From assembly GCF_034006665.1 (NCBI RefSeq), contig NZ_JAVESI010000012.1:17878-81877 (forward strand): 64,000 nt of DNA, in the 5' to 3' direction. Positions 33,872-45,900 of this stretch are shown here, piece after piece (the stretch's first letter is position 1; the number at the start of each line of letters is the position of its first letter). Origin of the DNA: Trichloromonas sp034006665. GTDB taxonomy: Bacteria; Desulfobacterota; Desulfuromonadia; Desulfuromonadales; Trichloromonadaceae. Both the position numbers and the translations under genes were made by a program. The notes beneath the pieces are model-generated. The model made no database searches. It worked only from the letters and a program-made list of their open reading frames with translations, and had not been told where the DNA came from.

Positions 33872-35436
33872 AATTTAACTTTCATCTCGTTAACAGGAAA
33901 TCCTTGTTTTTGATAGATTTTATCTCTTCTACTTATATATTGATTATATAATATGTTATTATACTTTTTTGATAATTTATCTGTAATATCAAATACTACT
34001 AATTTACTCTTTTCTTTATGCAACCTTAATCCCCTACCAATGGACTGTCTAATTAATTTATCAGATTTAAAACTATCCGCAAAAACAATATTAAATATCG
34101 ATTTTATGTTTATTCCTGTTGAAAAAGTACCAAAAGATGCAACCAATATTTTTGGTTTATCTTCTGTTATTTCCATTAATTTTTTAATAGTTTCTCTTTT
34201 TTCTTTTATTGTTGTACCGTCAACATAATATAAATGTTTATTTATACAATTATCTCTTAAATATTCATATAACATTTTACCATACTCTATATTATGGAAT
34301 AATATTAATGAGTTATTATTAAATCTGTCACATAATTTTTTAAAAAATAATTTTCTTCTTAGTGATTTCTGAACAAATTCTTTTTCAAGTAAATAGGCTC
34401 TTTTCCCATCCCCTCTTTTTTTAATCATAAAAACATTTTCAGCAAACTCATTTTCATTGTGATCTAATATTATTGAATTAATTTTTACTTTTGATACTAA
34501 ACCTTTGTCCATTAATTCTTTTGCTTTAACAGTAATTAATTTTGGACCCATTAAGGATTGTATGGTAAGATATTCAGCAGAATCATTATTGGGATATGTA
34601 CCAGATAAACCAATACGATATTTGGCAAATCCAAAAGTTTTTGATAGTATGGTATCTAAACTCTTACTTTTTGCAGTATGTGATTCATCACATACTACAA
34701 CATCAAATTGTTCAAAAAATTCTTTTGGATAATTAATTAAACTTTGATATGTTCCGATAAAAACATTTGGTTTAATTCCATCTCTTACTTTTCTTGGTTT
34801 ATCAGAAAATATCTCTTCTACTCTTAAATCAAATGGTTCTTTTTGTTCCTTATTATAACCTAAATTATAATCAATAATATCGTCATAAAACTGAGTTACC
34901 AAACTCATTTGAGGAACTATAAGTAAGAATTTATAATCAGGATTAATATATTTAAGAATATAGAACATAAATACTGCAAAAATTAGAGATTTACCACCTG
35001 CGGTTGCCACTTCAACTATACCAAACTTATATTTTAACATATTAAAAACTGCATCAGTTTGGTGTTCATATGGTATAAAATATCCTTCTGGATTATTTTC
35101 AGTTGGTTTTACTCTATAATCTTTAAAATATTCTGTGCAAAAATTTACAATATCTTCTTTTTTTATATCTAAATCAAATGGAAATTGTGATTTATCTATT
35201 TCAAATTTATAACCATGATCTTTACAACATTTATATATCTCCTTCCAAAGACCATATCTCATTATACCGTTTTTAAAATGATCTATACTACCATCCCATA
35301 ATCCCATCTTATGTCTTTTTTTAAAAAAATAGTTATCTACTTTTCTGGTAAGATGTAATTTAAGTTGATGATATTCTTCTCGTGTTGATTCTTTTAAAAC
35401 GATTTTACTTTTATCTTCTGTTATATTTAATTTCAT
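33868..35436 (-). CDS. uvsW: UvsW-type SF2 helicase
   Basis: A 522-aa superfamily 2 helicase, near the T4 UvsW length. Walker A is ATAGGKS (144-150), DEAH-type box DESH is at 250-253, motif III is GLSGTYP, and motif VI is QSIGRGLRLHKE. The N-terminal 110 residues correspond to the UvsW-specific DNA-binding part. In T4 it unwinds branched DNA and R-loops and switches replication from origin- to recombination-dependent. Its neighbours on the same transcript are uvsY-like and a 50-aa gene upstream and a homing endonuclease downstream, matching the T4 uvsY-uvsW region. Confidence 0.9.
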   Translation of the reverse strand: MKLNITEDKSKIVLKESTREEYHQLKLHLTRKVDNYFFKKRHKMGLWDGSIDHFKNGIMRYGLWKEIYKCCKDHGYKFEIDKSQFPFDLDIKKEDIVNFCTEYFKDYRVKPTENNPEGYFIPYEHQTDAVFNMLKYKFGIVEVATAGGKSLIFAVFMFYILKYINPDYKFLLIVPQMSLVTQFYDDIIDYNLGYNKEQKEPFDLRVEEIFSDKPRKVRDGIKPNVFIGTYQSLINYPKEFFEQFDVVVCDESHTAKSKSLDTILSKTFGFAKYRIGLSGTYPNNDSAEYLTIQSLMGPKLITVKAKELMDKGLVSKVKINSIILDHNENEFAENVFMIKKRGDGKRAYLLEKEFVQKSLRRKLFFKKLCDRFNNNSLILFHNIEYGKMLYEYLRDNCINKHLYYVDGTTIKEKRETIKKLMEITEDKPKILVASFGTFSTGINIKSIFNIVFADSFKSDKLIRQSIGRGLRLHKEKSKLVVFDITDKLSKKYNNILYNQYISRRDKIYQKQGFPVNEMKVKL

Positions 35437-35585
35437 TTTCTTAATTTTCTTATAAATTTATTATTAAACAAATAACAATAAATTATCCATTTTTGTAATT
35501 TATACCATCTATATATTTTTATATAAAATGGTTCATTATCCATTTCTTTTAATAAATCATCTATTATTTCGATATTATAACTCAT
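35433..35585 (-). CDS. Small protein, 50 aa, between uvsY and uvsW
   Basis: A short frame starting MSYNIEIIDDLLKEMDNEPF and ending FNNKFIRKLRK. Its stop overlaps the uvsW start (ATGA) and its ATG lies 1 nt after the uvsY-like stop. Tight coupling on both sides supports a real gene. T4 also has small genes between uvsW and uvsY; homology to them is not established here. Confidence 0.55.
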   Translation of the reverse strand: MSYNIEIIDDLLKEMDNEPFYIKIYRWYKLQKWIIYCYLFNNKFIRKLRK

Positions 35586-35586
35586 A

Positions 35587-36054
35587 TTATAACCCTAATG
35601 CGTTCATTAATTCAATTCTATTCTTCACTGCATAATTGAGTGATTCTAAATTAGATGCAGTATCTCTTAAAAATTGAATATGTATTTCTAGTAATTCACT
35701 TCTTTGTCTAATTCTTGCAATATCAGCTTCAACTAATGATTTTTTAGCAGTATCATTTTTAACATTTAATTGATATTTAGTAGAATAAAATTCATATCTT
35801 TGTTTTATTAATTCTTTTATTTGTGTATTATTTTTAGATAACATTAAAGCATAAGTTTTTATTTCTTCTGATGCTATTTGACTATAACTAATTATTTCTG
35901 CTTGATACTCTATTAATTTTTTAATATCAGCATATATATTTCTAGTTTGTTGTTTTACTATTTTTGACCAATTTTTAGATTCGATATCCATTTTATTTTC
36001 TAATGATTTAGTATCTTCAATAAAAATATTTAATTTATCATCATTATTTGCCAT
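35587..36054 (-). CDS. uvsY: UvsY-like recombination mediator
   Basis: A 155-aa helical protein. The C-terminal section (RQRSELLEIHIQFLRDTASN, then LNYAVKNRIELMNALGL) resembles the T4 UvsY end, where a similar pattern of a long helix, then an A-I/V-K-x-R/H-I-x-x-M phrase occurs. T4 UvsY (137 aa) loads UvsX on gp32-covered DNA. It sits immediately upstream of uvsW with a small gene between, the T4 gene order. The N-terminal 40 residues differ. Assignment rests on weak similarity and synteny. Confidence 0.55.
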   Translation of the reverse strand: MANNDDKLNIFIEDTKSLENKMDIESKNWSKIVKQQTRNIYADIKKLIEYQAEIISYSQIASEEIKTYALMLSKNNTQIKELIKQRYEFYSTKYQLNVKNDTAKKSLVEADIARIRQRSELLEIHIQFLRDTASNLESLNYAVKNRIELMNALGL

Positions 36055-36084
36055 TTTAATAATTTATTTTTAAATGATATAGGT

Positions 36085-36795
36085 TTATATTCTAATAAAG
36101 TTTAGAACAAAATAGTAATCAAATTTATATAATTTTGATGTTTTTGTTTGTTTATAATTTAATTCTACATTATTTTCAAAAATAATTGAATTTGCATTTT
36201 TTATTAAATTATCTTGATTTTTAATATTTACATCAAATTTTGGATTATATTGTAAATTTGATTTTTTATTAAAATCCCCATCATCTAATGTTTTATATTC
36301 AACATAGAAATTAATTGTATTTAATTCATATCTATTTAATATATTTTTATCAATATAATTTTTAATATAAAGGTTTATATTGTTACCTAAAACATCATTA
36401 TATTTTATTCCTTTAAATACTCTTTTTTCTTTTATTTTATAAAATAAATATTCTTTTAATATATTTCTCCATTGTATATTTATAGTCCAATTTGTATTTG
36501 TTATTTTATCCATATCAGATTGAGGTGATAATACAATTGTATGATTATTATTTTTTATATCAATTAAATCTATTAAATATATTTTCTCATTCTCATATAT
36601 ATCATTATAGTATTGATAACCATTGTTATTTGTATTATCATTTATTTCACTATATTGTATCGTCTTTTCATCAATTATTATAGTATTCTCAACATTTATC
36701 ATTTTTGAACCAAAAAATGTCCTTGGTTCATAATATGATTTTGTTCCTATTATTGGTTCACTTTTAAATCTTGTTATTATTAAATCGTTTTTCAT
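36085..36795 (-). CDS. Probable virion protein, unknown
   Basis: A 236-aa protein with alternating beta segments (LIITRFKSEPIIGTKSYYEP at the start, LYKFDYYFVLNFIRI at the end). No family recognised. It lies 20 nt after the 2036-aa tail gene, in the same minus-strand block, so a tail/baseplate role is likely by position only. Confidence 0.5.
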   Translation of the reverse strand: MKNDLIITRFKSEPIIGTKSYYEPRTFFGSKMINVENTIIIDEKTIQYSEINDNTNNNGYQYYNDIYENEKIYLIDLIDIKNNNHTIVLSPQSDMDKITNTNWTINIQWRNILKEYLFYKIKEKRVFKGIKYNDVLGNNINLYIKNYIDKNILNRYELNTINFYVEYKTLDDGDFNKKSNLQYNPKFDVNIKNQDNLIKNANSIIFENNVELNYKQTKTSKLYKFDYYFVLNFIRI

Positions 36796-36815
36796 AATAT
36801 ATTATATGTTTTTAT

Positions 36816-39800
36816 TTATACTGCAATTCCACCTGAAAAGTATATATTCCTAACATTAACTGATATTACTCCATGATCAGGATTTGTTAATATAGTAAAT
36901 GGTTTATTACTCCAATCTTCGTTATCTCTAACACATTGAACTGTTATTGAACTAATTCCACTACTGCCACTTGATGGATAAACATTAAAATAGGTACCAT
37001 ATGTATTATTTATTGTCCAATTAGAACTAGATGTTATTTCAATTATAACTTGATATACAATTGAATATCCACCATGTTGAAATATTACTGATATTGGACT
37101 AATATATATACCATTTAACGTAGTTACTGATTTAGTTTCACCTAAAAATAATTGTTCACCAACTTTTACATATGATCTATAATAATATGTTGTACCTGGT
37201 AATAAATTACTAATTAAAGAATTATAACTATTTGTTGATAATGAACTATTGTGATTAATAGATTGAAGTGGTATAAATGTATTAGATAATGAGTATTGTA
37301 TACCATATTCAGTAATAAAATAAATATCACCATCTGTTATAATACCGCCAGCTCTAAAGGATTTCATTGTTAAATCAGTATAATTTGTTGTTGATAATGT
37401 TATATCCAATATATGTTCAAATTCCCATATATAAGTATCAGCAAATTCAATATTTGATATATCTGTAGTACCTGGATTCATAGATTGATTATTATTAATA
37501 ATTTTACCCCCTCCTATAATATATCCTTTGTTATTTGATGTAGCAAATGCACAATATGTTCTATTTATACCTGTAAATGATAAATTATCGTATTCTTGAA
37601 CGACTATAGAATTTATTCTATTAACATACATCTTATTATCTATATCTGATGAAAATTTATTTGATAGTGTCATATATATTTTATTACCATTTAAAAGAAA
37701 TGATGATCCACTTCCTCCTAATTGTTCAATATCAGTAAGACTAAAATTATATATTGTTATATTATCATTACTACTAGATGATGATATACTATTATATTTA
37801 TAAATATTAGTACCTGTATTAGTTGTGTTATCTATATTTATATAACCACCAATTTTATAATATTTATCATCGTAAATGACACTTGAACTATCATATGTTC
37901 TTTGTGAACTTATAGCACTATTATCCATTTGTTCATTGATTCCACCATAGGCATTAATAGTGTATTTTTTATCAGATAATCCAGATGATGTTCTACCTCC
38001 TCTTATACATAAAAAATCACCTTTTACAAATGAATCAGCATAAGCTAATCCCGCTGATAATGTAAAATGATAAGAATCGAATGTATTTAAATTTATATTA
38101 TATCTAGATATTGATGTAATATATCCTGTAGAATTTATACCACCTGTTATATATATGTGTGTTCCATCTGTACATATTGATGAAAATGCTCTAGGTATAT
38201 TATTATCTAATTCTGTTATAATTTTAGTATTTACATTATATTTATAAAAATCACTCTTATAACCAACTGATGATCTACCCATACCATAATAAATATAATC
38301 ACCGATTCCTATTGCTACCATACCAATTCTACCATTTGATCCAAAAATAGGTTCTTGTTCCTTTACTACTTTCCAATATTGCTCAACTTCAATTGTTTCT
38401 TCTACAAATACTCTATTATTTGTATCTTCTTGATTTAAATCAAATATATTAACCGGATATTCTACTGCAAATACAATTTTCTTCTCTGTAAATCCACCAA
38501 CCAAAGGAAATGTTATATTATCGAATGATACATCGACTTCTAATGTACCTACTGATACTGTTTGTTCACTCATTATATGATAATCTAACATAGAATCATC
38601 TATTATCATCAATTTAACAGTAGCATTATGAGTTGGTTTAATATTATTTCTACCATTATTTCTAAATTTCATACTAAAATCATATGATTGATTTGGTATG
38701 TATGTTATACCAGTTTGCAATTCATATTCTAATATTTCGTAATTAATATCATCATTATATAGATCAAATCTTATATCATTATTACTATATAATATTTCAC
38801 TTGGTTCTTCTAAACTATAAAATTCAAATCTACAAACAGTTGTAGTTTTTATTTGATTATCATCATATTCTATTGGTCTATTAAATTCTATATTTTTTTG
38901 TATTGTAACATCTTTTCCTATTGTACCCAATGATTCATCAGATATTAATGTACTAGATTGTTGATTTAACTTATCATAATATAATTTAACACCATATGTT
39001 TTAGAAACAATTGATAAATTAGTTACATTAAATCTAAATGTTATTTTATCGCTAGGGTTATTCTTATTAAATCCATATATCATATTATAAGTTGTTACTG
39101 CTGCACCACTTCTTCTAGATGCTTCTCCTCCCACTTGTTCTTCACCGGTTGTATAAAATTCTAATCCTAATGGATCAGATACTGAAATACTATTAACAGA
39201 TAGTATTGCTTGATATGATATAATATAAGTTGGAGACTTAACAAAATCTGAATATAATGTATGTTCATTTAATGTTTTTAAATAAAAATTACTATCCCAC
39301 GAAGATAAAAATATATTTCTACTTGTTTGTGATAATCCAATTTCATCAACCATTGGATATATACTTCTATCAGTAGATATATTATTTAATTTTAGAAAAT
39401 TACCATCATCACTAACTTTCGAATATACCATTTCTCTTATTGTTCCAAAATCAGATACATCATTATCAAAACAATAATTTTTATCTAATCCATAATACCT
39501 ATTTTCATCTGACCAATAATATAAAGGTTTAAATACATTAATATCATGAAATACTGGATCATAATACCCGATAAATCTTTTAATTAATTTATCATTCTCT
39601 ATTCTTTCGCCATGCCTTACTATATTTATAGTTTCATCTTTTTTATTAATAACTATTTTTCTAGATAATGGTTGATCTATTATAGATTGAGTAACAGGCA
39701 TATCATCTAGATATATCATATACTTATCATAGATATTATAAGATGGTCCTTTTATTGGATAAATATTATAAGAATTTTTCTTTAATAAAATATCATCAGG

Positions 39801-42800
39801 TAAAGATACTTCAACATAAAAACTAGGTATCTTATTATTTAATTGATTTAATTTAAATTTACTAACATTATTACCATTTATTTCATAATATATTATATGT
39901 TGATCAAATATACCCTTTTCATTTAAATTATTCATCGATTGAATAAAATAATAAGCTGTTAATTTATTTGGATCATATGTATTGATAGATAATCCATCTA
40001 CAGATGGCATAGTATTATAATCATCTTTAGTTTTAGAATAATATATACCATTTGATTCTCCAAATACTTTAGTATTATTAAATGATATCCATTCTTTATT
40101 TATTGGTATATTTTGATTTATTATTATAATAATATTTTTAAAATTATAATTGACAATAACATGTATACCATTCTTATCGGGTGAGTCTAATGTAGCATTT
40201 AAATCGTCAATTGGTGATGATACACTATTTATAAAAATAGGATTACTATATACTCCTGAATTTTCATCAAAATCATAATAATGATATCTATCATTTAATA
40301 TAACAGATAGTTTATATTCATTAAAAATATTACCACCTCCTGGTATTATACTTCTAATTGATCCGTCATTATTAAATACAATATCTTCAATTGAATTTAT
40401 TTTATATTCAATTCCTCTAAATAATGATGATGCTGGTAATTCATTATCACCTCCATTAAAATATGAATATTTTTTATAATATTTTTTATATAAATTTCCA
40501 TTATCTTCTATATACATTTTATTATTAAAGAAATACTTAAAATAATCAAAGTAATTGGCTTCATATAGTGATAAGTCAAATTTATCATTATCTAATAATG
40601 ATGTTTGAATATTAGTGCTTTGGTTTAAATAGTAATTAAATTCTATTTCTGTTACTATAATTTCTTTAAATGTACAATTTACATATCCACTATATAATGT
40701 TATATAACCATTTTTACATTTACCCATGAATGATATAATCACATCATTTCCGGTTGTAAATTGATTTGATTTACCATTATCAAAAGAACTATCATATATA
40801 CCAACAGACCAATTATTATTGGGTATTGCATCATCAATTGTTATCCTTAAATATACATAATAGTAATTATCTGTACCTAAATATGTAGTATAAATAGATT
40901 TATTTTCTGATGTGTTATTTGAACATATTAATGTATTATTTAAGTACGTCCAATATGTGCCTGTGTCCCATTCACCTGCATTAAATTGTTCAACAACATT
41001 ATCATCTTTTTTACTAAAAAAATTACCAATTCTATAAAAATAGTCATGTGTTTTTTCTTTAACACTAGATACTGATGTATCACAATTTGTAGTTCTATTA
41101 TAAACACCGCCGTGTTTTTTAGAGTTATTTAATTTATAGATATAATCAGAATGACTTATAGAACCAATATATCCCCATTTACATATATTTTGGTTCTTTT
41201 CCCATATATAACTTATACTATTATCCAATAATTCAAATGTTTCGTCACCTGCTGAATATTCTGATGATATATTTAATGGTTTGTATTGTCCATTGCTTCC
41301 TTTATCATGTGTTTTAACTCTTTTTGGTACACTAAAATCTCTATATTCAATTGCATTTAATTTATCTTCTTCTGTTTCTACATAAACATTTTTTTCATAT
41401 TCAAAATCAGAATATCTTGTATTTATTCTATCAAAGTCAAAATCTTTTATATCAGAAAATTTTAATCTATAAATATTATATTGTAATGGTATATCATCAT
41501 TTACTATTTTCTTTGTTATAGTATTATTAACACCACCTTTCCAATATTTTAAATATTTATTATCAGATGTAATTGCATAATCTCCGCCTATATAAAAATT
41601 ATTAATATATTTATTAGTTGTGTTATCAAAATATTTATCATTTTTTAAAACATGATATATACCATCAATTTCAATTAAATATAAATCAGCTGGTAATTCA
41701 TCAACGTGTCCTTCATTATTAATAAATTTATCTATTGTTAATTCAAGTTGATCATTTAAATTTTTTATATTTGTTCTGTTATTTACATATTCTATTTTAA
41801 TTTTATTAGAATTAAATATAGTCATATCATTTGATGATATATCAAAATCTGATATTAATTTATAATAACCATTGTTCAGTTTTTTTATTTCGTAAAGTTT
41901 GTTATTATACATTATCCATCCATTTTCTTTTATTTTATTAGTAAATGGGTTTACTGCATTATCATTATTATCAACAAATATATTATTTTCTATTCTTATA
42001 TTTACATTATCATCAAGATCATCAAGATCATAAGTTGTTAAAGATTTTATATGTTCAAATTTATCGATATAAAATCCAAAATATCTATTAATAGAATATT
42101 CATTGTATTTATCTGGATCTCCTGGTTTATCATCAAATAAATATTTAATATTAAGTATATATGGATATATTAATCCGTTATTTTCAAATCCTTTTGTTAT
42201 AAAATCTTCTAATACAAAATGGGGATTTTCATAATATAATTTATCATCTAGTATTGTTTCGCTAGTTGTATAAATACCATTTTTATAATTTAATCCAGAC
42301 CATTTTGAAAAGTTAAACTTTTTAGTATCAAAAAAGAATGAAAATTCAGGAAATCTATTATTATCATTTATATTTCTTTTTAAGAAATTACCAAAATTAG
42401 AGTTTTCACTTAGATCTATAACTTTTACACATTTCCATTTATCAATTATTTCACTTCTAAAATTATCTTTATTTAAACCAATTAATCTATAATCAGTATC
42501 ATAAATATCATAAATACCTGGATCATCTACTCTTAATATTATAAATTTCTCTGGTATATTACCCTTCTTAATATATAATGGTGCAAAATATTCAAATTCT
42601 TCGTTATACCATTGATCTTCAGCATTTTTAGCACCCGCAAAATATGTATCATCAAATTGATTGTTGAATGAATCATACATTATATTTACATCAAAATCAG
42701 TTTTAGGTGAAAATGCTAAGTTTTTTGGCAAAGAGTCATAGTATTTTGGTAATTCATCTTCTAATAATGCCTCTTTATTTAATAATTTATGTTTATACTT

Positions 42801-42926
42801 ATCATCACTTAACTCTTTACAAGAATCAAAACTTTCAAAATATAAATTATATTTACTATCAACAACTAATTTAATATTAGTTGTTAATCTTGGATTAGTT
42901 CGTATTAGTTGAAAACTTTTTTCCAT
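36816..42926 (-). CDS. Giant tail/baseplate protein with Kelch-like, fibronectin-like and BACON-like domains
   Basis: A 2036-aa protein. The N-terminal 500 residues (SFQLIRTNPRLTTNIKLVVD, then WYNEEFEYFAPLYIKKG) look like a baseplate-attached structural domain. The middle is a long beta-rich array. Residues about 1500-1800 hold Kelch-like repeats (ICTDGTHIYITGGINSTGYI; SSVIYDDKYYKIGGYI; NKGYIIGGGKIINN). A fibronectin-like unit follows (LPGTTYYYRSYVKVGEQLFL). The last 90 residues resemble a BACON domain (SSNWTINNTYGTYFNVYPSS, then GISSITVQC), a carbohydrate-associated module typical of Bacteroidetes proteins and their phages. The likely role is host surface recognition at the tail tip. It ends 20 nt before the next minus-strand gene. 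Confidence 0.75.
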   Translation of the reverse strand: MEKSFQLIRTNPRLTTNIKLVVDSKYNLYFESFDSCKELSDDKYKHKLLNKEALLEDELPKYYDSLPKNLAFSPKTDFDVNIMYDSFNNQFDDTYFAGAKNAEDQWYNEEFEYFAPLYIKKGNIPEKFIILRVDDPGIYDIYDTDYRLIGLNKDNFRSEIIDKWKCVKVIDLSENSNFGNFLKRNINDNNRFPEFSFFFDTKKFNFSKWSGLNYKNGIYTTSETILDDKLYYENPHFVLEDFITKGFENNGLIYPYILNIKYLFDDKPGDPDKYNEYSINRYFGFYIDKFEHIKSLTTYDLDDLDDNVNIRIENNIFVDNNDNAVNPFTNKIKENGWIMYNNKLYEIKKLNNGYYKLISDFDISSNDMTIFNSNKIKIEYVNNRTNIKNLNDQLELTIDKFINNEGHVDELPADLYLIEIDGIYHVLKNDKYFDNTTNKYINNFYIGGDYAITSDNKYLKYWKGGVNNTITKKIVNDDIPLQYNIYRLKFSDIKDFDFDRINTRYSDFEYEKNVYVETEEDKLNAIEYRDFSVPKRVKTHDKGSNGQYKPLNISSEYSAGDETFELLDNSISYIWEKNQNICKWGYIGSISHSDYIYKLNNSKKHGGVYNRTTNCDTSVSSVKEKTHDYFYRIGNFFSKKDDNVVEQFNAGEWDTGTYWTYLNNTLICSNNTSENKSIYTTYLGTDNYYYVYLRITIDDAIPNNNWSVGIYDSSFDNGKSNQFTTGNDVIISFMGKCKNGYITLYSGYVNCTFKEIIVTEIEFNYYLNQSTNIQTSLLDNDKFDLSLYEANYFDYFKYFFNNKMYIEDNGNLYKKYYKKYSYFNGGDNELPASSLFRGIEYKINSIEDIVFNNDGSIRSIIPGGGNIFNEYKLSVILNDRYHYYDFDENSGVYSNPIFINSVSSPIDDLNATLDSPDKNGIHVIVNYNFKNIIIIINQNIPINKEWISFNNTKVFGESNGIYYSKTKDDYNTMPSVDGLSINTYDPNKLTAYYFIQSMNNLNEKGIFDQHIIYYEINGNNVSKFKLNQLNNKIPSFYVEVSLPDDILLKKNSYNIYPIKGPSYNIYDKYMIYLDDMPVTQSIIDQPLSRKIVINKKDETINIVRHGERIENDKLIKRFIGYYDPVFHDINVFKPLYYWSDENRYYGLDKNYCFDNDVSDFGTIREMVYSKVSDDGNFLKLNNISTDRSIYPMVDEIGLSQTSRNIFLSSWDSNFYLKTLNEHTLYSDFVKSPTYIISYQAILSVNSISVSDPLGLEFYTTGEEQVGGEASRRSGAAVTTYNMIYGFNKNNPSDKITFRFNVTNLSIVSKTYGVKLYYDKLNQQSSTLISDESLGTIGKDVTIQKNIEFNRPIEYDDNQIKTTTVCRFEFYSLEEPSEILYSNNDIRFDLYNDDINYEILEYELQTGITYIPNQSYDFSMKFRNNGRNNIKPTHNATVKLMIIDDSMLDYHIMSEQTVSVGTLEVDVSFDNITFPLVGGFTEKKIVFAVEYPVNIFDLNQEDTNNRVFVEETIEVEQYWKVVKEQEPIFGSNGRIGMVAIGIGDYIYYGMGRSSVGYKSDFYKYNVNTKIITELDNNIPRAFSSICTDGTHIYITGGINSTGYITSISRYNINLNTFDSYHFTLSAGLAYADSFVKGDFLCIRGGRTSSGLSDKKYTINAYGGINEQMDNSAISSQRTYDSSSVIYDDKYYKIGGYINIDNTTNTGTNIYKYNSISSSSSNDNITIYNFSLTDIEQLGGSGSSFLLNGNKIYMTLSNKFSSDIDNKMYVNRINSIVVQEYDNLSFTGINRTYCAFATSNNKGYIIGGGKIINNNQSMNPGTTDISNIEFADTYIWEFEHILDITLSTTNYTDLTMKSFRAGGIITDGDIYFITEYGIQYSLSNTFIPLQSINHNSSLSTNSYNSLISNLLPGTTYYYRSYVKVGEQLFLGETKSVTTLNGIYISPISVIFQHGGYSIVYQVIIEITSSSNWTINNTYGTYFNVYPSSGSSGISSITVQCVRDNEDWSNKPFTILTNPDHGVISVNVRNIYFSGGIAV

Positions 42927-42929
42927 TTA

Positions 42930-45900
42930 TTAGTTATTTTTTCTTTTAATATTAAATTTAACACTAAATTCAAAACTAGAATTTAATGATGATGGATTTA
43001 ATCTAATTCTTATGGATTTATTATGCTCTACTTGTGATAATGTATTTAAATTTACAATTGTGTCAATTGCCGTTTTAAATCTCCAATATATATTAAATGG
43101 AATAATAATATAATTAGATGGATTAACTGATTTAAAGTTAGTTCCAATATTTTCTATTGATATTAAATCATTTATCGAATTAACAGATGGACATATTAAA
43201 GTTGCTAAAGTATCACCAATATACCAATCATTATTAGTAAGTGGCGTTCCTTCTCCTAATGCGTTATAACCATTTCCTTCTAGATTACCATCTTTACCTT
43301 TATTTATATAATCTCCACTAAGACCTGGTAATTTATCTGTGCTAATTATAGCACTATTTATCTTAGAGTATCCTGGTATTGATGGATCATGAAAAGTATT
43401 ACCACTATATAATAAATCACCGCCTGATTTATCACAGAAATAGATAAATTGATTTGGTTCTTGTACAACAAATTGATTATCTTTATCAACCAAACATGGT
43501 AAATTATCATAACCTGTTCTTATTGTAGTTCCGCTATTATAATTATCTCTAACTAAAAATGATAATTGTGTATTTGATATATTTTCTAGTTTTATATAAT
43601 AATCTGTATTAACATATATATTATTTTTGTACTGTGATCCAATTGTTCTTATTGCGTTCTTTTCACATATAAAATCTAAATTAACTGTTGAATTATTATC
43701 TACATTTATTTCATCTATACCATTAAAAATAGATACTTTTAATTTACCTTTAGCAGAATATACAATATCTTCTAAACTTTTTATTTTATTTGTAAGATAT
43801 TCAAGATATTCTTTTAATGTAAAGGATTCACCTGTATCATCCTTATATCCTGTTTGTATATTATCATCATAGTGAGCAATAAATTGATCATTTAATGTAA
43901 AAGAATCTCTAACATGTCTATTTATTCCTTTTGATTCTAATGTTTGTTCAAATTGAATAACCATGTTATCTTGTGATGCTTCTTCTAATATATATTGATT
44001 AGAATCTAATATATCATTTAGATCATCTGGGAATTCAACTGTTATAATATCTGACCAATCACTTTCTATTATTGAATCTGGATATCCAACTTCTGATATT
44101 GATGATACTCTAATTTCAACTTTTTCCCCTTGTTGTATTGGTATATCTAATTGATTAATATTAGGAGTATCTGCTTCTGATATATCTTCTATTTTCCATA
44201 CCCACTCTCTTTTCATGTCATCGTATACTCTCTTTCTTAAATCTGATTTTATTGATACCCAGTTTGAAAAATAACCAGTTTTTCTAACCTCTTCATTTGA
44301 TGTAATTACACTATATCCTTCTGTTTGATTTTCTAATCCACTTTTAGATGAATATCTATATTGTATATTAAATTGTACTACCTCTTGTGGTCTATATCCA
44401 GCTTGTGTCTTTGGTTCTGGCATATTCCAAAATCCCCTTACTCTAAATTTAGGTTCACTTTTTGTTAATGTATTACTTTGACTCTTTATCTGTGTAGTTA
44501 TAGATTGCATCAATTTAGATAATGATTCTTGTTCTTGTACCAATTTAGTTAATTCATTTTGAGATTTATCTTTTTCTGCAATTGTTTGGTATTTTTTTAC
44601 AGATAACTCTTTATTTTTTTGTGATATTGAATTATTTACCTGATCTAATTTTGTTTTTATCTTATTCTTTTCTGAATTTAGATCTTTTAATTTTTTAGTA
44701 TCAGACGTATTAGTTAAATGTTTATTTATTTGAACAACTTTAAAATTTTCATTATTTAATACTGGTGAATCTGGTTTTATTGCATATTGACTTGGTATGG
44801 TTTTATTTATTAAATCTCTTAATAATTCACCATAATCATAAACAGTGTCTAAGTAATATTTTGCCATAGATACACTATTATCAGTACTTAATACTAAATC
44901 GTTTGTGTATAATCCAGTACCTTTAGACCAAACACTTCCTTTAATTCTATTTTTACTATTTGTTGGTTTCATAAAAACAACAAGGTATTCATCAAAACCA
45001 ACTGATATATTAACAGTTTTTTTAATACTTACATTACCATAAAATTTTAAAATATTTGTTCCTGTTGGAAGCGGATCAAAACCTTCAATTCGTTCTACCC
45101 TTATTCTAAAATCAGATTCTGCTACACTAGTTTCTATAATCTTCCATCTAGTAACAGACTCTTGTTTATTTAAAACTAATTCATCACCTGATTTAAGTGT
45201 TTTTTCTTCTCCGTTTAATGTTGCATAATTAAATGGGTAAATATGATACCACATTTTATTATTTATTGTATCTATATCTTGTTTTAAAATTGAAAATATA
45301 CCATGTTCTGTTATTTCTTGATAATCAAATGTAAAATGTTGTTCATCATAATTCATTGTTCTATTATTTATAACACCTAAATTTGTAGGATTAGTATACC
45401 AATTAATAAAGTCATTATAATTTATATTATCATTATTAACAAATTTATCAATAAAATCATTTCTAGATTTTAATCCATTAGTTGTATATTCACCATCAGA
45501 ATCTCTTTCAAATGATACTATATATCTTCTTGATATAACACCATCTACTGTTCTATCAACTTTATCAGTCATATCAAACTGTAAAGAAATTAAAGGATTC
45601 ATTAATGATTCAAAAAACCAATTATTTTTTGAATTAAATTGAGTAACTTTACCTAGTAAATTAATATTATTTGGTTCTCTATTTAAATCTGATAAATATA
45701 CTTTTTTAGTTGATTTTCCATCTATTATATGTACATTATTATCATTTAAACCTGATAATCTCATAATATTATTATTTATAGTATTAATATCACTTTGTAA
45801 TTTACCCACTGTTGGTAATGAATAATTTGTTTCATTTCCTTGTTCATCTAATTGGGTTACATTTACAACAGAATCACTACTTGATACAATATCACTGATT

